From an uncultured Hydrogenophaga sp. (GTDB lineage Bacteria; Pseudomonadota; Gammaproteobacteria; Burkholderiales; Burkholderiaceae_C): a DNA stretch of 64,000 nt. Positions 33,201-39,463 of the stretch are shown piece after piece; within the stretch, counting starts at the first letter, position 1; every line of letters begins with the position of its first letter. Under the pieces are notes generated by a model. The model saw only the letters and a list, made by a program, of their open reading frames with translations. It had not been told where the DNA came from and made no database searches. Location: positions 22,120-86,119 of the forward strand of contig NZ_OY288121.1 of assembly GCF_958439165.1 (NCBI RefSeq), given 5' to 3'. The position numbers and the translations under genes were made by a program.

Positions 33201-36112
33201 CACCGGGGCTGAAGAACTACGAGATGGACTACTCCATCAGCACCAGCCCGGAAGTCAAGACCGACCTGGGCACCACCAGTCGCAAGACCGACTGTTTCCT
33301 GGGCGTGTGCCACAGCCGCATCTACACCTCGTCCGAAAAGTACAGCTGGACCGTGTACGAGAGCTACCACCACAGCGTGAATGCCTCACAGCGCGTGGCG
33401 GTGAAGTTCATCGGCTACGACAGCTCCAACGTGTCGGTGGACACCAACGGGCAGCTGCTGATCGGCGGCCTGGTGCGCAGCGTGGCTGGCGGCCTGTCGC
33501 TCGATGCCACACAAGGCATCGCGGCCCTGAACCCGGACGCCCGGGTGCTGGGGCAGCAGGTCACCCTGAGCTCCACGGCGGGCGCCATCGGCAGCGCGGC
33601 AGCACCGGTACGCGTCGAACTGGTCAACGGGGGATCGCTCACCGCCAGCGGCCGCGACGGCGTGTCGGTGGCCACCGCCCGTGGCGACCTGGTCATCAAC
33701 TCGGTCAGCTCCACCCAGGGCGACGTGAACCTGAGTGCCGAGGGCAGCATCCGCAGCACCACGGCGGGCACCAGCATCACCGGCAACAACGTCAACCTGG
33801 TGTCGCTCAATGGCGGCATCCACGGTCTGATGGACAACCTGGCCCTGCAGGTGGAGACCCTGGGCACCAACAGCGTGCTGTCGGCGGCAGCGGTGGGCAA
33901 CATCCGCCTGCAGGAAGCCACCGGCGACATGCGCGTGCGCCAGGTGGCCTCGGCCGCCGGCGACGTGTTCCTGACCACCCCAGGCCAGCTGGTCGACGCC
34001 AACACGGTGGAACGGACCGACGAACAGACCCGCAACCAGCTGCTGGCCCTGTGGACCGAGATGGGCCTGACCGGCCCGTCCGCCCAGGCCGCACTGGAGC
34101 GCAACCTGCAAAGCCAGAAAGTGCTGCTGCAACAGCAGTACGAAAACTACTTCCGCATGCGCAACCTCAAGCGCCAGGACGACGGCAGCTTCACCGCAGA
34201 CGCCTACAACGCCAGCTTCCGCTTCCAGCTCACCCAGGTGCAGGCGGCCGCGCTGTTGTCGGTCAATGACGGCTGGGGCGCAGCCGAACTGGCGGCCTAC
34301 GAGGCGCAGCAGACCACCGCCTACCATGCCGCGCAGGCCCGCTTCGGTGCCGGCGGGTATGTGGCCAATTTCCTGCCCACGCTGACCGCCGCCGAGACCG
34401 CTGCGCTGTCCGAAGGAGCGGTCTGGACCGAGGCGCAGCTGGCCAACGGCCTGGCCGGCGGCCTGTTCCGTCCCACATCGGACACCGACATCCGGCTGGA
34501 GCAGGCCAATGTGGTGGGTCGCCAGGTGACGCTGACGGCACAGGACGGCATCGGCACCCGCCAGGCCAGCCCGCGCGTCATCACGCTGGACGCCAACGGC
34601 CTGCTGAGCGACAGCGACAAGCTGGCCCTGCTGGCGGCCGAGCGCAGCGATATCGTGGTGGACGGCAACGGCCAGATCCGCATCACCGAGTTCGAGGATG
34701 TGGACGTGACCGCCAGCGGTCTGCTCAATGCCTCGACCACCCGTGGCAGCCTGCTGCTGGGCTCGGAAGCCGACCTCACCCTGGGCCAGGTCAGCGCGCC
34801 GGAGCAGGTGCGCATCAAGACCGGCGCCAGCCTGCTGGGCGCCGCCGGACTGACCCATGTGACCGCCGGCAGCGCGGTGCTGGAGGCCGGGCTGGGTCGC
34901 ATCGGCACCGCCACCGAACAGGTGCAGGTCGATCTGGCCCCCACCGGCACCCTGACCGCCCGCGCCGGCACCGACCTGTTCGTGCGCGAAGTGGCCGGCG
35001 ACATGGTGGTGGGCACCGTGTTCGCCCGCGGCGACGCCAACCTGCAGGCGCAGGGCAGCATCGTGGAATCGGTGCCGGACAGCCAGCTCGATGTGCGCGG
35101 CACCAGCGTCACGCTGGTGGCCGGCGACACGGTGGGCCGTCCCGGCGGCCAGAACGCGCTGGACGTGCAGGTGCGCAACCCGGGCCGGCTCAATGCCAGC
35201 GCGCCCACCGGCATCTACCTCAGCATGTCCGGCCTGTCGGGCACGCTGGGCGACATCACCACCCAGGGCCGCTTCGAGCTGGCTGCGGTGGACAGCAGCG
35301 TCACGCTGGCCGGCAGGGTGCAGGCCGATGCCGGGCTGCTGATCCAGGCGTCCGACGACATCCGCTTTGACGGCGGCACCGCCCGCACCGACGGCATCGC
35401 CGCACTCAACGCCGGCACCGACGGCACCGGCAACATCACCCGCAACGGCGGTGCCGGACCCGACGTGCAGGCCGGCACCGAAGCGCGCCTGAACGCGCCG
35501 GACGCCATCGGCACCCAGCAGGCGTTGCAGGTGGTGTCGGGCGGTCCGCTGTCGCTGCAGGGCCGGTTGATGAACGTGGGTCTGCGTCCGCTGGTGCAAG
35601 GCGCCGGCGCGGTGGTCAACATCACCGGCCAGGGCGGCACCACCGCCCAGGACGTGAGGCTGGACGTGCAAGGTGCCGGCGACCTGCGCCTGGCCACCTT
35701 CGTGGTGGGCAATGCCCGGGTGACGACCGACGCGCCCACGCTGAGCGTGCCGGCCGGTTTCCTGGGTGATGCAGCCACCTTCGTGACGCCGTTCTTCACC
35801 ACGCGCATGGACCGCCAGGACCGTGCGCCGGCACCGGGCGGCACCACCATCCGCGGCTTCACGCTCGACGGCGACTTCTTCCTCAGCCTCACGCCCACCG
35901 AGGCCTACCTGGGCGACTACGTCGTCAACTACGACCTGCGCCGGCTGGTGTTCGGCACGCCCCTGGGCAGCGCCGAACTCACCGTGGGTGCCGGCCTGCT
36001 GGGCACCAGCGCCAGCCCGGACCGCGAGGACTTCGCCATCGACCACACCCCCGCGGCCCAGCGCCCGGCGCTCATCAACATCGACATCGACGCACTGGAA
36101 GAGAAACTGTGA
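21227..36112 (+). CDS. giant two-partner secretion exoprotein (filamentous haemagglutinin/LktA-like adhesin, TpsA)
   Basis: A protein of 4961 residues. Residues 1-43 look like a long signal peptide (basic YLRRQYLCVLKRCALR, hydrophobic MSVGSLGAVLAGASVAA). Residues of about 50-290 form the TPS secretion domain, with NAAFNSFQRFNV and the NPQG motif (FLNPQGVIVG, near residue 132). About 500-3150 is a Gly/Ala/Thr-rich repeat field of 50-57-residue modules, which suits a beta-helical stalk. About 3223-3514 is Ala-rich and predicted helical. About 3520-4900 returns to beta-type repeats and holds two cysteine pairs (3719/3724 and 4023/4028). The ATG follows AAGGA. The adjoining transporter gene marks it as TpsA. 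By family it is an adhesin or toxin-like surface fibre; leukotoxin-like adhesins (LktA) have the same look. The ligand and activity are unknown. I see no premature stop. Confidence 0.93.
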   Translation: MTQAAIGYLRRQYLCVLKRCALRNALMSVGSLGAVLAGASVAAQPIVTDGRTQTTVQVQGTVTDISTTTVHGNAAFNSFQRFNVDAGQTVNMHLPGQTSHLLNLVHGERSYINGLVSSYQNGQIGGHVYFLNPQGVIVGRQGVLQVGSLTITTPTTDFMNRLISPLGVIDPAATAQVLAGQVPLSSSGLVRVQGRILATQAATLAGSQVDIAAGAQVLAGGAARVAFGQLVNLDQVGMATEVSQEGGVIRLLASGDINVAGRVSADGAGSQAHGGDVLVMADQKSTLQAGALVSANAGSSGDGGFVEFSARREVELAGGSLQASATQGTAGQVLIDPENITVSADLLRSAGGNTSGGGISWDAGSLTLQADQRLNVASGVVISTRQVQGTTRDDHINGASVDASGNLILKAPHIELGDGAMLLAHGDNTHAGGDISLLATDINALGAVRSASTSITATNATLKGRTVTLRANADTSALATLLALQPGTTLADAQAYLNSELDDLGDGPGGEYLAIKTDAAAHVVLRGTQVQATGNVTIDALAGARAGFEKQAEASVTVDDHVAGDGTRVASQITGNDIQIQATSDTSLKYNVLGTAVRLLDQSWLPAEDNPVLQKVNDQLFDYSSVPLVSLSGSNATVHIGGASRIEAGGALDLSASAQSTAAPSFSSPLLFAAAWGESNAASRLVVDGASLLRAGQAARLSATTDVELDVTAKVNSTNKPIDAVFARGLSRIETTVDLGQGTTTDAASLEVTALTQADIQVQADASNTGASGLGFAVAVNESTSTTTASLGGQVTTASGDVVVRASTDVDQNNTSANAATLGDTSTIGARIANFKAGIQRNVTGAVLGSLTKLSPSQSSAITNFLFPGIKDGRFNASGAVAWADSDNVAQASVAAGASVRSGNALTVGASVSEVPKASATAKSTSNGTALGGSAVVARFGNQADAWVGANAQTDARGATLVEATTLIPYPWQINWNSPVTVLSHLQGNLLDLALTGYTFNSAKGKEGVGIAAGVALLGFENNASAWVAEGAQINQRTNSTATPGLDLSQQSVDVRARNEVNLVTAAGIASTSFLGSTGGKGAIGGVASIVDVGGKASATVHDGALVRAAKSVTVDAQSQYQLASVAESGGSSDSLTIQGAVGLTTVNTQTVATIDDKARIQADDNITVSADGELRTIAIAGGVAATKGPVGIGMSVAVNTIDNQVSAFVGNANAATDTAPATGTISAGGNLAVRATADTEIGAYSLAGALATNSSEQTTAPSDAGTTQSGAGSAAGGAGAGQGKFGIAMSGDASVNTIQADTVARLGDGVQVSQADNLTIAADNQLAINALSGAVTISTQPQGNSLAGSYAQNTLGGTTAARLTDSSVNLAGDLNVQAGVDGSIRSLTASLAGAKGKAGVAGSVSINEIEHQTQVLLANTRISGADQVGLFSADRSTIQSVAGALAFGGKAGVGLSFAWNRIGNSTTTRVDTSAIDASGAVTVQAESDNTIDSVAASIGASKGPMAGAGAVSINTVTSQTAATVDGRTGNGIDAGGAVDVTATDTSRIAALAGGVGATSGQAGFGAAVGWSEVNNAVAAQVTGAARLRSRSGSVAVNAASDTGVQALAAAGGAADKVAVAGSFAAVQTGNQTLAQVDGGSVLQAAGEVRVAARDAAEIESLAGSVALSGQAALGVAAAYNRIGNATEARVAQASLNGGSVAIEARTSADIANAAVGGGGAAKAAVTGSLGVNTIDNRTAATATDADLDATGAAAIVAQDDSRIQSISGAAAVGGNAAVGAAGAYNHIGGTVLAQMSGGTLDAASARVSGQRTGDLEVWAISGAGSASAGFAGSIALNEVGGSNVARVADGAVINASGNAVVSAESDDIIRSRAGAAGLSGGVGGAGAVAFNDMQASTLAQVSGTGTRITASGLGSTVAVDNGRLAGTGSLADRQQQDSLRGVAVIASSTAELENFAISAAGGGSATVAATVSVALLGGSTTAELSQGATLNDQPGQSTQQARVGAFHHDEITSGTGGGAIGGDAGVGGAVDSVVVSHTTTARVNDAAVRAQQAVAVQARSTTGITQAAVAVGGGSYAGLAGTGALVLLDGTTQALVDDSQLTSRGNALVEATADTEVDIVAGALAASGVAGVGVTAAVTVSQQQTTARVGGDSNINAAGTTRIGADSTFAQTNHAYTAAAAGGVGVAGTVSVVVLKGSTDAQVSGTANLNDDGAYTSASQDVAVAASDRSTVENRVGSLGVGLGGVGVGAVADVVLVNNGASATVGGNTRIRAGRDIGVVASTVRDIDSLTTAAAGGSTAGIAGAASVIAVGARPDGDASDNTSGSVDRAGQMVRGSATGNQLAADHGDAGDSAQRADAARAGVALNSDFAAPAAPTSAAATVASSTVLTAGRDVNVSASNQTTTQAIAVGAAVSGGVSLGGGVAIAQVDDRTLASLTGSTSAQRNVRVQAQDTQGSTSTLRTYAGGAGLAGLAASYAWHDKSSQAQAELGGTVSASGNVTVDASLQTDLVANGGAAAVGAIGVGAAIALVDQNGQAQATLLDNTRVTSTGLDVQSQTRTRGTADVVAASGGLLAGAAGALADAGDHTRSLASIGNDTLISTGSGALNLRADADPQARAQALGVAVSGGVSIGASVAHADVGSTARASTGDNADITADRMDVRARTLASGDTAVASATAGAGGLLLGASATDARATVNAVTEASLGQGNTIYADQELALRALSTTSARADATGINGGLLAGGSNTALARNGTVTRVQVGDAADLVAGSLRLQAEGNSTLRAGTVSGAGGLGVLLASRAETDADGVTQVLLGTATGNGGTVVADSVDIDAVQRVDFDATADSTSAAAVGASGARAVNQVDSTALAAIGRDMTVAATTLFSARAGNDITKSSAGATGYQVDSGSGGVLNAAAARSSTTIRNDAQVTVGQGALINVDNPATQLVRNSSGKDVATAINGLLELGASNNVNAYDRVRLDSGGAIAVARSESSIDNTSTAQVSVGDDAALMGDGNIELSALTAATVQTRANSKTYGAAGAAQGDTRSTITADQAVTVGTGALIEAEESVYLMAGADRTRTNQLVADAETRLWNRTAVPIETDPNALGRLVQHNDITLAAGSQVNAVRDVNLTATEGEHRARGYGEGTDLYREVLSAIGEFFGADTSSLKITGGTSQDNAGLPGVAGLSSTVRIDGGVRAGLWNHQYITIGADSSITSSEALQGVAQLSNENVSQLLQDEIRQILDAAERKNRQYNDFKGGSSAAAAIEAQASATLQRDNAVAGLASATQVNTSVQAFVNTARDAGTSTVIAAAAATSAAQLAADQAESTAQETTAAVKVAATASATAATTVAASATAASTAAAQAEANASDLRQAANATSEADAKAYLGTMADAAENAASKARALANAMSAEAAVLADSASTQDARSAAQATTVQARAAADTAARSAAGVAATDADTTARQAVNRADAQLAAAVTQLAAANSALADAQDASGSSDAALGMLADVNILTQQQAQLSNATSVDFVKIGSKDDIITARSGNVRVTGKALTGSGAVVAPGDARIEIVNNSTRFMKVDANLFIPDEVGGLVSFNGMRVSGSADINQRNAAGQVASLNITDAASTDKPSIRIENNATGNSGNSGGPAQLWVYGDITNLGGEVNATSEGTLRVAASIGAETVNLVTGGDFIKTFTPGFSHQGGDPTSRLSDVAAAAEATKADASRDVLPGCSEIACGSTIAGNNVYISAEKLNINGLIQAGLPDRQIVIPADLTAAIAAAPRDPSDARYLILQNPVVDGRADTNGIKLRYDTQLNRLELADVRMGGGHMELFGNMFSTGNGELRVMDGYGRINIVNNSSLPLAVGRLDTGPGVQGTIRITDTARDANGNQRGAGNTPLVTEITRLNGVAITRTNTGSNGDMVEVGRSQADSGRTTWFDPMADRRFNWINSDITDKERIQRYETKTTWGSDFLGRDPGRQPNITLPDRVTRENRVSGDWLSIDTTPGLKNYEMDYSISTSPEVKTDLGTTSRKTDCFLGVCHSRIYTSSEKYSWTVYESYHHSVNASQRVAVKFIGYDSSNVSVDTNGQLLIGGLVRSVAGGLSLDATQGIAALNPDARVLGQQVTLSSTAGAIGSAAAPVRVELVNGGSLTASGRDGVSVATARGDLVINSVSSTQGDVNLSAEGSIRSTTAGTSITGNNVNLVSLNGGIHGLMDNLALQVETLGTNSVLSAAAVGNIRLQEATGDMRVRQVASAAGDVFLTTPGQLVDANTVERTDEQTRNQLLALWTEMGLTGPSAQAALERNLQSQKVLLQQQYENYFRMRNLKRQDDGSFTADAYNASFRFQLTQVQAAALLSVNDGWGAAELAAYEAQQTTAYHAAQARFGAGGYVANFLPTLTAAETAALSEGAVWTEAQLANGLAGGLFRPTSDTDIRLEQANVVGRQVTLTAQDGIGTRQASPRVITLDANGLLSDSDKLALLAAERSDIVVDGNGQIRITEFEDVDVTASGLLNASTTRGSLLLGSEADLTLGQVSAPEQVRIKTGASLLGAAGLTHVTAGSAVLEAGLGRIGTATEQVQVDLAPTGTLTARAGTDLFVREVAGDMVVGTVFARGDANLQAQGSIVESVPDSQLDVRGTSVTLVAGDTVGRPGGQNALDVQVRNPGRLNASAPTGIYLSMSGLSGTLGDITTQGRFELAAVDSSVTLAGRVQADAGLLIQASDDIRFDGGTARTDGIAALNAGTDGTGNITRNGGAGPDVQAGTEARLNAPDAIGTQQALQVVSGGPLSLQGRLMNVGLRPLVQGAGAVVNITGQGGTTAQDVRLDVQGAGDLRLATFVVGNARVTTDAPTLSVPAGFLGDAATFVTPFFTTRMDRQDRAPAPGGTTIRGFTLDGDFFLSLTPTEAYLGDYVVNYDLRRLVFGTPLGSAELTVGAGLLGTSASPDREDFAIDHTPAAQRPALINIDIDALEEKL
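25432..26940 (+). repeat. alternating two-type module array inside the giant exoprotein
   Basis: Modules of about 53 residues repeat in pairs. Type A carries an aromatic or hydrophobic residue then N-R-I-G-N-like sequence (AWNRIGN near 25602, VGWSEVNN near 25930, AYNRIGN near 26263, AYNHIGG near 26578). Type B carries G-S then V-N-T-I-like sequence (GSVSINEI near 25432, GAVSINTV near 25755, GSFAAVQT near 26090, GSLGVNTI near 26408, GSIALNEV near 26721). Each type recurs every 315-335 bases. More diverged copies extend on both sides, from about 24.4 to 28.1 kb. Confidence 0.75.
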
Positions 36113-37824
36113 CGCCCTCCCCCATGGACACCCGGCCAGCGGCCGGCCCGGCGAACCGCCTGTCCTTCCCCCTGGCGCTGGCCCTGGCGCTGTCGGCCGC
36201 ATCGCAGGCCCAGGCCCAGACCCAGACCCCCAGCGGCGCCGGCGAGATCGGTGCCATCCAGCGCCTGGAGCGCGACCAGCTGGAACGGCTGCGGCAGGAA
36301 CAACGCCTGCAGCAGCGGCCGGTGGTGCCGGGCATCGACCTGCCGGCCACGCCGGCACCGGGCGCGGCCTCGCAGCGGCAGAACATCGACGTGCGCCGCA
36401 TCGAGGTGGACGCCTCGGCCATCCTGAGTGCGGCCGAGCTGCGCGCGGCCGTGGCCCCGTTCGAGAACCGCGTGCTCAGCCTGAGTCAGCTGTACGACGT
36501 GGTCGCCGCCATCAACCGGCTGTACGACGCGCGCCAGATGCCCACCGCCCGCGCGGTGCTGCCGCCGCAGGACGTGGTGGGCGGCACGGTGCGCATCCGG
36601 CTGGTGGAAGCCCGTGTGGGCGAGGTCCGCGTGGGAGCCGAAAACCAGGTCAGCGACCGCTTCGTGCGCGAACGGCTGGGCCTGCGCGAGGGCCAGCTGC
36701 TGTCGGTGCCCGAACTCGAGGCCGATCTGGTGCGCTTCAACCGCCTGCACCAGGCGCAGCTCAGTGCCAGCGTCAAACCCGGCCAGGCCAGCGGCACCAC
36801 CGACGTGGAACTGCTGGCCCAGGAACCGGTGGCCCGCCGGCTGCAGACCTATGTGGACAACGGTGGCCGCAACACGGTGGGCGAGATCCGCCTGGGCGTG
36901 GTGGGGCAATGGAACGGCCTGCGCCGCAGCGACGACAGCCTGCAGCTCTCGGGCGTGGCGGCCGAAGGCAGTGCCAGCGTGGCGGCGGCCTACAGCACCG
37001 CGCTGACGGCAGACGGCTGGCGGCTGGACACCGCCTTCAATGCCGACCGCATCAAGATCATCGACGGCCCGTTCGTGCCGCTGGACATCGGCGGCTCGTC
37101 GCAGATCGTGTCGGTGGGCGCGAGCAAGCCGCTGGTGGTCAGCGCCGAACGCCTGTGGCTGGGCTACGGGCGGCTGGCCCTCAAATCCAGCGAGAGCACC
37201 TTCGGCGGCATCACCCAGGTGAGCTCCCGACTGAACGTGCTGACCGCCGGCGTGACCGGCGATCACCAGTTCGATGGCGCGGTCTGGACGGTGGACGCCA
37301 ACCTCAACGCCGGCACCCAGTCGCGCAATGCGGACGGCAGCTTCGTGTACCTGCGGGCCAACACCGCCTGGCTGCAGCCCATGAGCCCGCAGACCCAGTG
37401 GTTGCTGCGCGCCGGCCTGCAGGCCGGGTTCAGCCCGCTGCTGCCATCGTCCGAACAGTTCCAGGTGGGCGGCAGCGCCAGCGTGCGCGGTTATGCCGAA
37501 GGCCTGCTCACCGGCCGCAGCGGCTACCTGCTGAGCGCCGAGCTGCGCCACCGCCTGCACTCTCCGGCAGCCGACAGTGGCTGGCCCTTCGTGACCGGGC
37601 TGGCCTTCGTCGACCACGGGGCGGCGTTCCCGTTCCGCCCTGCCCCGCTGGCCGATGTCACGCGGCGCGACTTCCTCACCAGCGCCGGTGTGGGAGCGGT
37701 GGCCGAATGGGCAGCGGGCGTGCAGGCCCGGGTGTCGGTGGGCTGGCCGCTGCGCAACCGCCAGCTCGACCCGGACCAGAGCGGTCCGCGGGTGCATGCA
37801 TCGGTCACGGTGACCTGGCAGTGA
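36109..37824 (+). CDS. two-partner secretion outer-membrane transporter (TpsB; FhaC/ShlB/HecB family)
   Basis: A 571-residue outer-membrane protein that exports the adjoining exoprotein. It has a signal peptide ending at SQAQA, a polar Gln/Arg-rich linker (about residues 45-70), two POTRA domains (about 85-170 and 171-245), and a C-terminal beta-barrel that includes the family motif VRGY at residues 459-462 in GGSASVRGYAEG. It ends HASVTVTWQ. The GTG at 36109 overlaps the exoprotein stop by four bases (GTGA) and has GGAAGAG upstream; an ATG at 36124 is the alternative. The overlap implies linked translation. Confidence 0.93.
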   Translation: MTPSPMDTRPAAGPANRLSFPLALALALSAASQAQAQTQTPSGAGEIGAIQRLERDQLERLRQEQRLQQRPVVPGIDLPATPAPGAASQRQNIDVRRIEVDASAILSAAELRAAVAPFENRVLSLSQLYDVVAAINRLYDARQMPTARAVLPPQDVVGGTVRIRLVEARVGEVRVGAENQVSDRFVRERLGLREGQLLSVPELEADLVRFNRLHQAQLSASVKPGQASGTTDVELLAQEPVARRLQTYVDNGGRNTVGEIRLGVVGQWNGLRRSDDSLQLSGVAAEGSASVAAAYSTALTADGWRLDTAFNADRIKIIDGPFVPLDIGGSSQIVSVGASKPLVVSAERLWLGYGRLALKSSESTFGGITQVSSRLNVLTAGVTGDHQFDGAVWTVDANLNAGTQSRNADGSFVYLRANTAWLQPMSPQTQWLLRAGLQAGFSPLLPSSEQFQVGGSASVRGYAEGLLTGRSGYLLSAELRHRLHSPAADSGWPFVTGLAFVDHGAAFPFRPAPLADVTRRDFLTSAGVGAVAEWAAGVQARVSVGWPLRNRQLDPDQSGPRVHASVTVTWQ

Positions 37825-37912
37825 AGACGGGCTGAAGGGGCGGGCGGCGGGTCTGCGAAAATCGGCGGGTCTTTCACCCACGACCGAGACGACCCTCCGG
37901 GGCACACACGCC

Positions 37913-39463
37913 ATGACCACCATCCGCCAGAACGACCTGATCGAATCCATCGCCGGCGCGCTGCAGTACATCAGCTACTACCACCCGGCCGACTACATCG
38001 CCCACCTGGCCCGCGCCTACCAGCGCGAGCAGAGCGCGGCTGCCAAGGACGCCATCGCGCAGATCCTGACCAACAGCAAGATGAGCGCGGTGGGCCACCG
38101 GCCGATCTGCCAGGACACCGGCATCGTCAACGTGTTCCTCAAGGTCGGCATGAACGTGCGCTGGGAAGGGTTCACCGGCGGCCTGGAGGACGCGGTCAAC
38201 GAAGGCGTGCGCCGCGGCTACAACCACCCGGACAACCAGCTGCGCGCCAGCGTGGTGGCCGATCCGCAGTTCCTGCGCAAGAACACCAAGGACAACACGC
38301 CGGCGGTCATCTTCACCGAGATCGTGCCCGGCGACACGGTGGAAGTGACCGTGGCCGCCAAGGGCGGCGGCAGCGAGAACAAGAGCAAGATGATCATGCT
38401 CAACCCCGGCGACTCGGTGGTCGACTGGGTGCTGAAGACCGTGCCCACCATGGGCGCCGGCTGGTGCCCGCCGGGCATGCTGGGCATCGGCATCGGCGGC
38501 ACGGCCGAGAAGGCGGTGCTGATGGCCAAGGAGTCCCTCATGGACGACCTGGACATGTACCAGCTGCAGGACAAGGCGGCCAAGGGCGAGAAGCTCAGCC
38601 AGGTGGAAGAACTGCGCCTGGAGCTGTTCGAGAAGGTCAATGCCCTGGGCATCGGCGCCCAGGGTCTGGGCGGCCTGACCACGGTGCTGGACGTCAAGAT
38701 CAAGATGTACCCGACCCATGCAGCCAGCAAGCCGGTGGCCATGATTCCCAATTGCGCCGCCACCCGCCACGCCCACTTCGTGCTGGACGGCAGCGGCCCG
38801 GTCTACCTCGACGCGCCCAGCCTGGACCTGTGGCCCGATGTGAACTGGGTGCCCGACACCCAGAAGAGCACGCGCGTGGACCTCAACACCCTGACCAAGG
38901 CCGACGTGGCGGCCTGGAAGCCGGGCCAGACCCTGCTGCTCAACGGCAAGATGCTGACCGGCCGCGACGCCGCGCACAAGCGCATCCAGGGCATGCTGGC
39001 CAAGGGCGAGAAGCTGCCGGTGGACTTCACCAACCGGGTCATCTACTACGTGGGTCCGGTGGACCCGGTGCGCGACGAGGCCGTGGGCCCGGCCGGCCCG
39101 ACCACCGCCACCCGCATGGACGGCTTCACCGACATGATGCTGGCCGAGACCGGCCTGATCGCCATGGTGGGCAAGGCCGAGCGTGGCCCGGTGGCCATCG
39201 AGGCCATCCAGAAGCACCAGAGCGCCTACCTCATGGCCGTGGGCGGTGCCGCCTACCTGGTGTCCAAGGCCATCAAGGCGGCCCGGGTGGTCGGCTTTGA
39301 AGACCTGGGCATGGAAGCCATCTACGAATTCGACGTGGTCGACATGCCGGTGACGGTGGCGGTGGACGCCGGCGGCACCAGCGCCCACATCACCGGCCCG
39401 GCCGAGTGGCAGAAGCGCATCGCCAGCGGCGAGTTCAAGGGCATCACCGTCGCATCGGCTTGA
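37913..39463 (+). CDS. fumA: class I fumarate hydratase
   Basis: A 516-residue iron-sulfur fumarase (FumA/FumB type, 4Fe-4S) that interconverts fumarate and malate. Cluster and active-site stretches are visible: GHRPICQDTGIVNVF, the middle region MIPNCAATRHAHFVLDGSGP, and the C-terminal beta domain with RMDGFTDMMLAETG and VAVDAGGTSAH. It forms a single chain containing both the alpha and beta parts, so no fumarate hydratase split is present. The start has a weak site upstream. It overlaps the murI start. Confidence 0.96.
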   Translation: MTTIRQNDLIESIAGALQYISYYHPADYIAHLARAYQREQSAAAKDAIAQILTNSKMSAVGHRPICQDTGIVNVFLKVGMNVRWEGFTGGLEDAVNEGVRRGYNHPDNQLRASVVADPQFLRKNTKDNTPAVIFTEIVPGDTVEVTVAAKGGGSENKSKMIMLNPGDSVVDWVLKTVPTMGAGWCPPGMLGIGIGGTAEKAVLMAKESLMDDLDMYQLQDKAAKGEKLSQVEELRLELFEKVNALGIGAQGLGGLTTVLDVKIKMYPTHAASKPVAMIPNCAATRHAHFVLDGSGPVYLDAPSLDLWPDVNWVPDTQKSTRVDLNTLTKADVAAWKPGQTLLLNGKMLTGRDAAHKRIQGMLAKGEKLPVDFTNRVIYYVGPVDPVRDEAVGPAGPTTATRMDGFTDMMLAETGLIAMVGKAERGPVAIEAIQKHQSAYLMAVGGAAYLVSKAIKAARVVGFEDLGMEAIYEFDVVDMPVTVAVDAGGTSAHITGPAEWQKRIASGEFKGITVASA

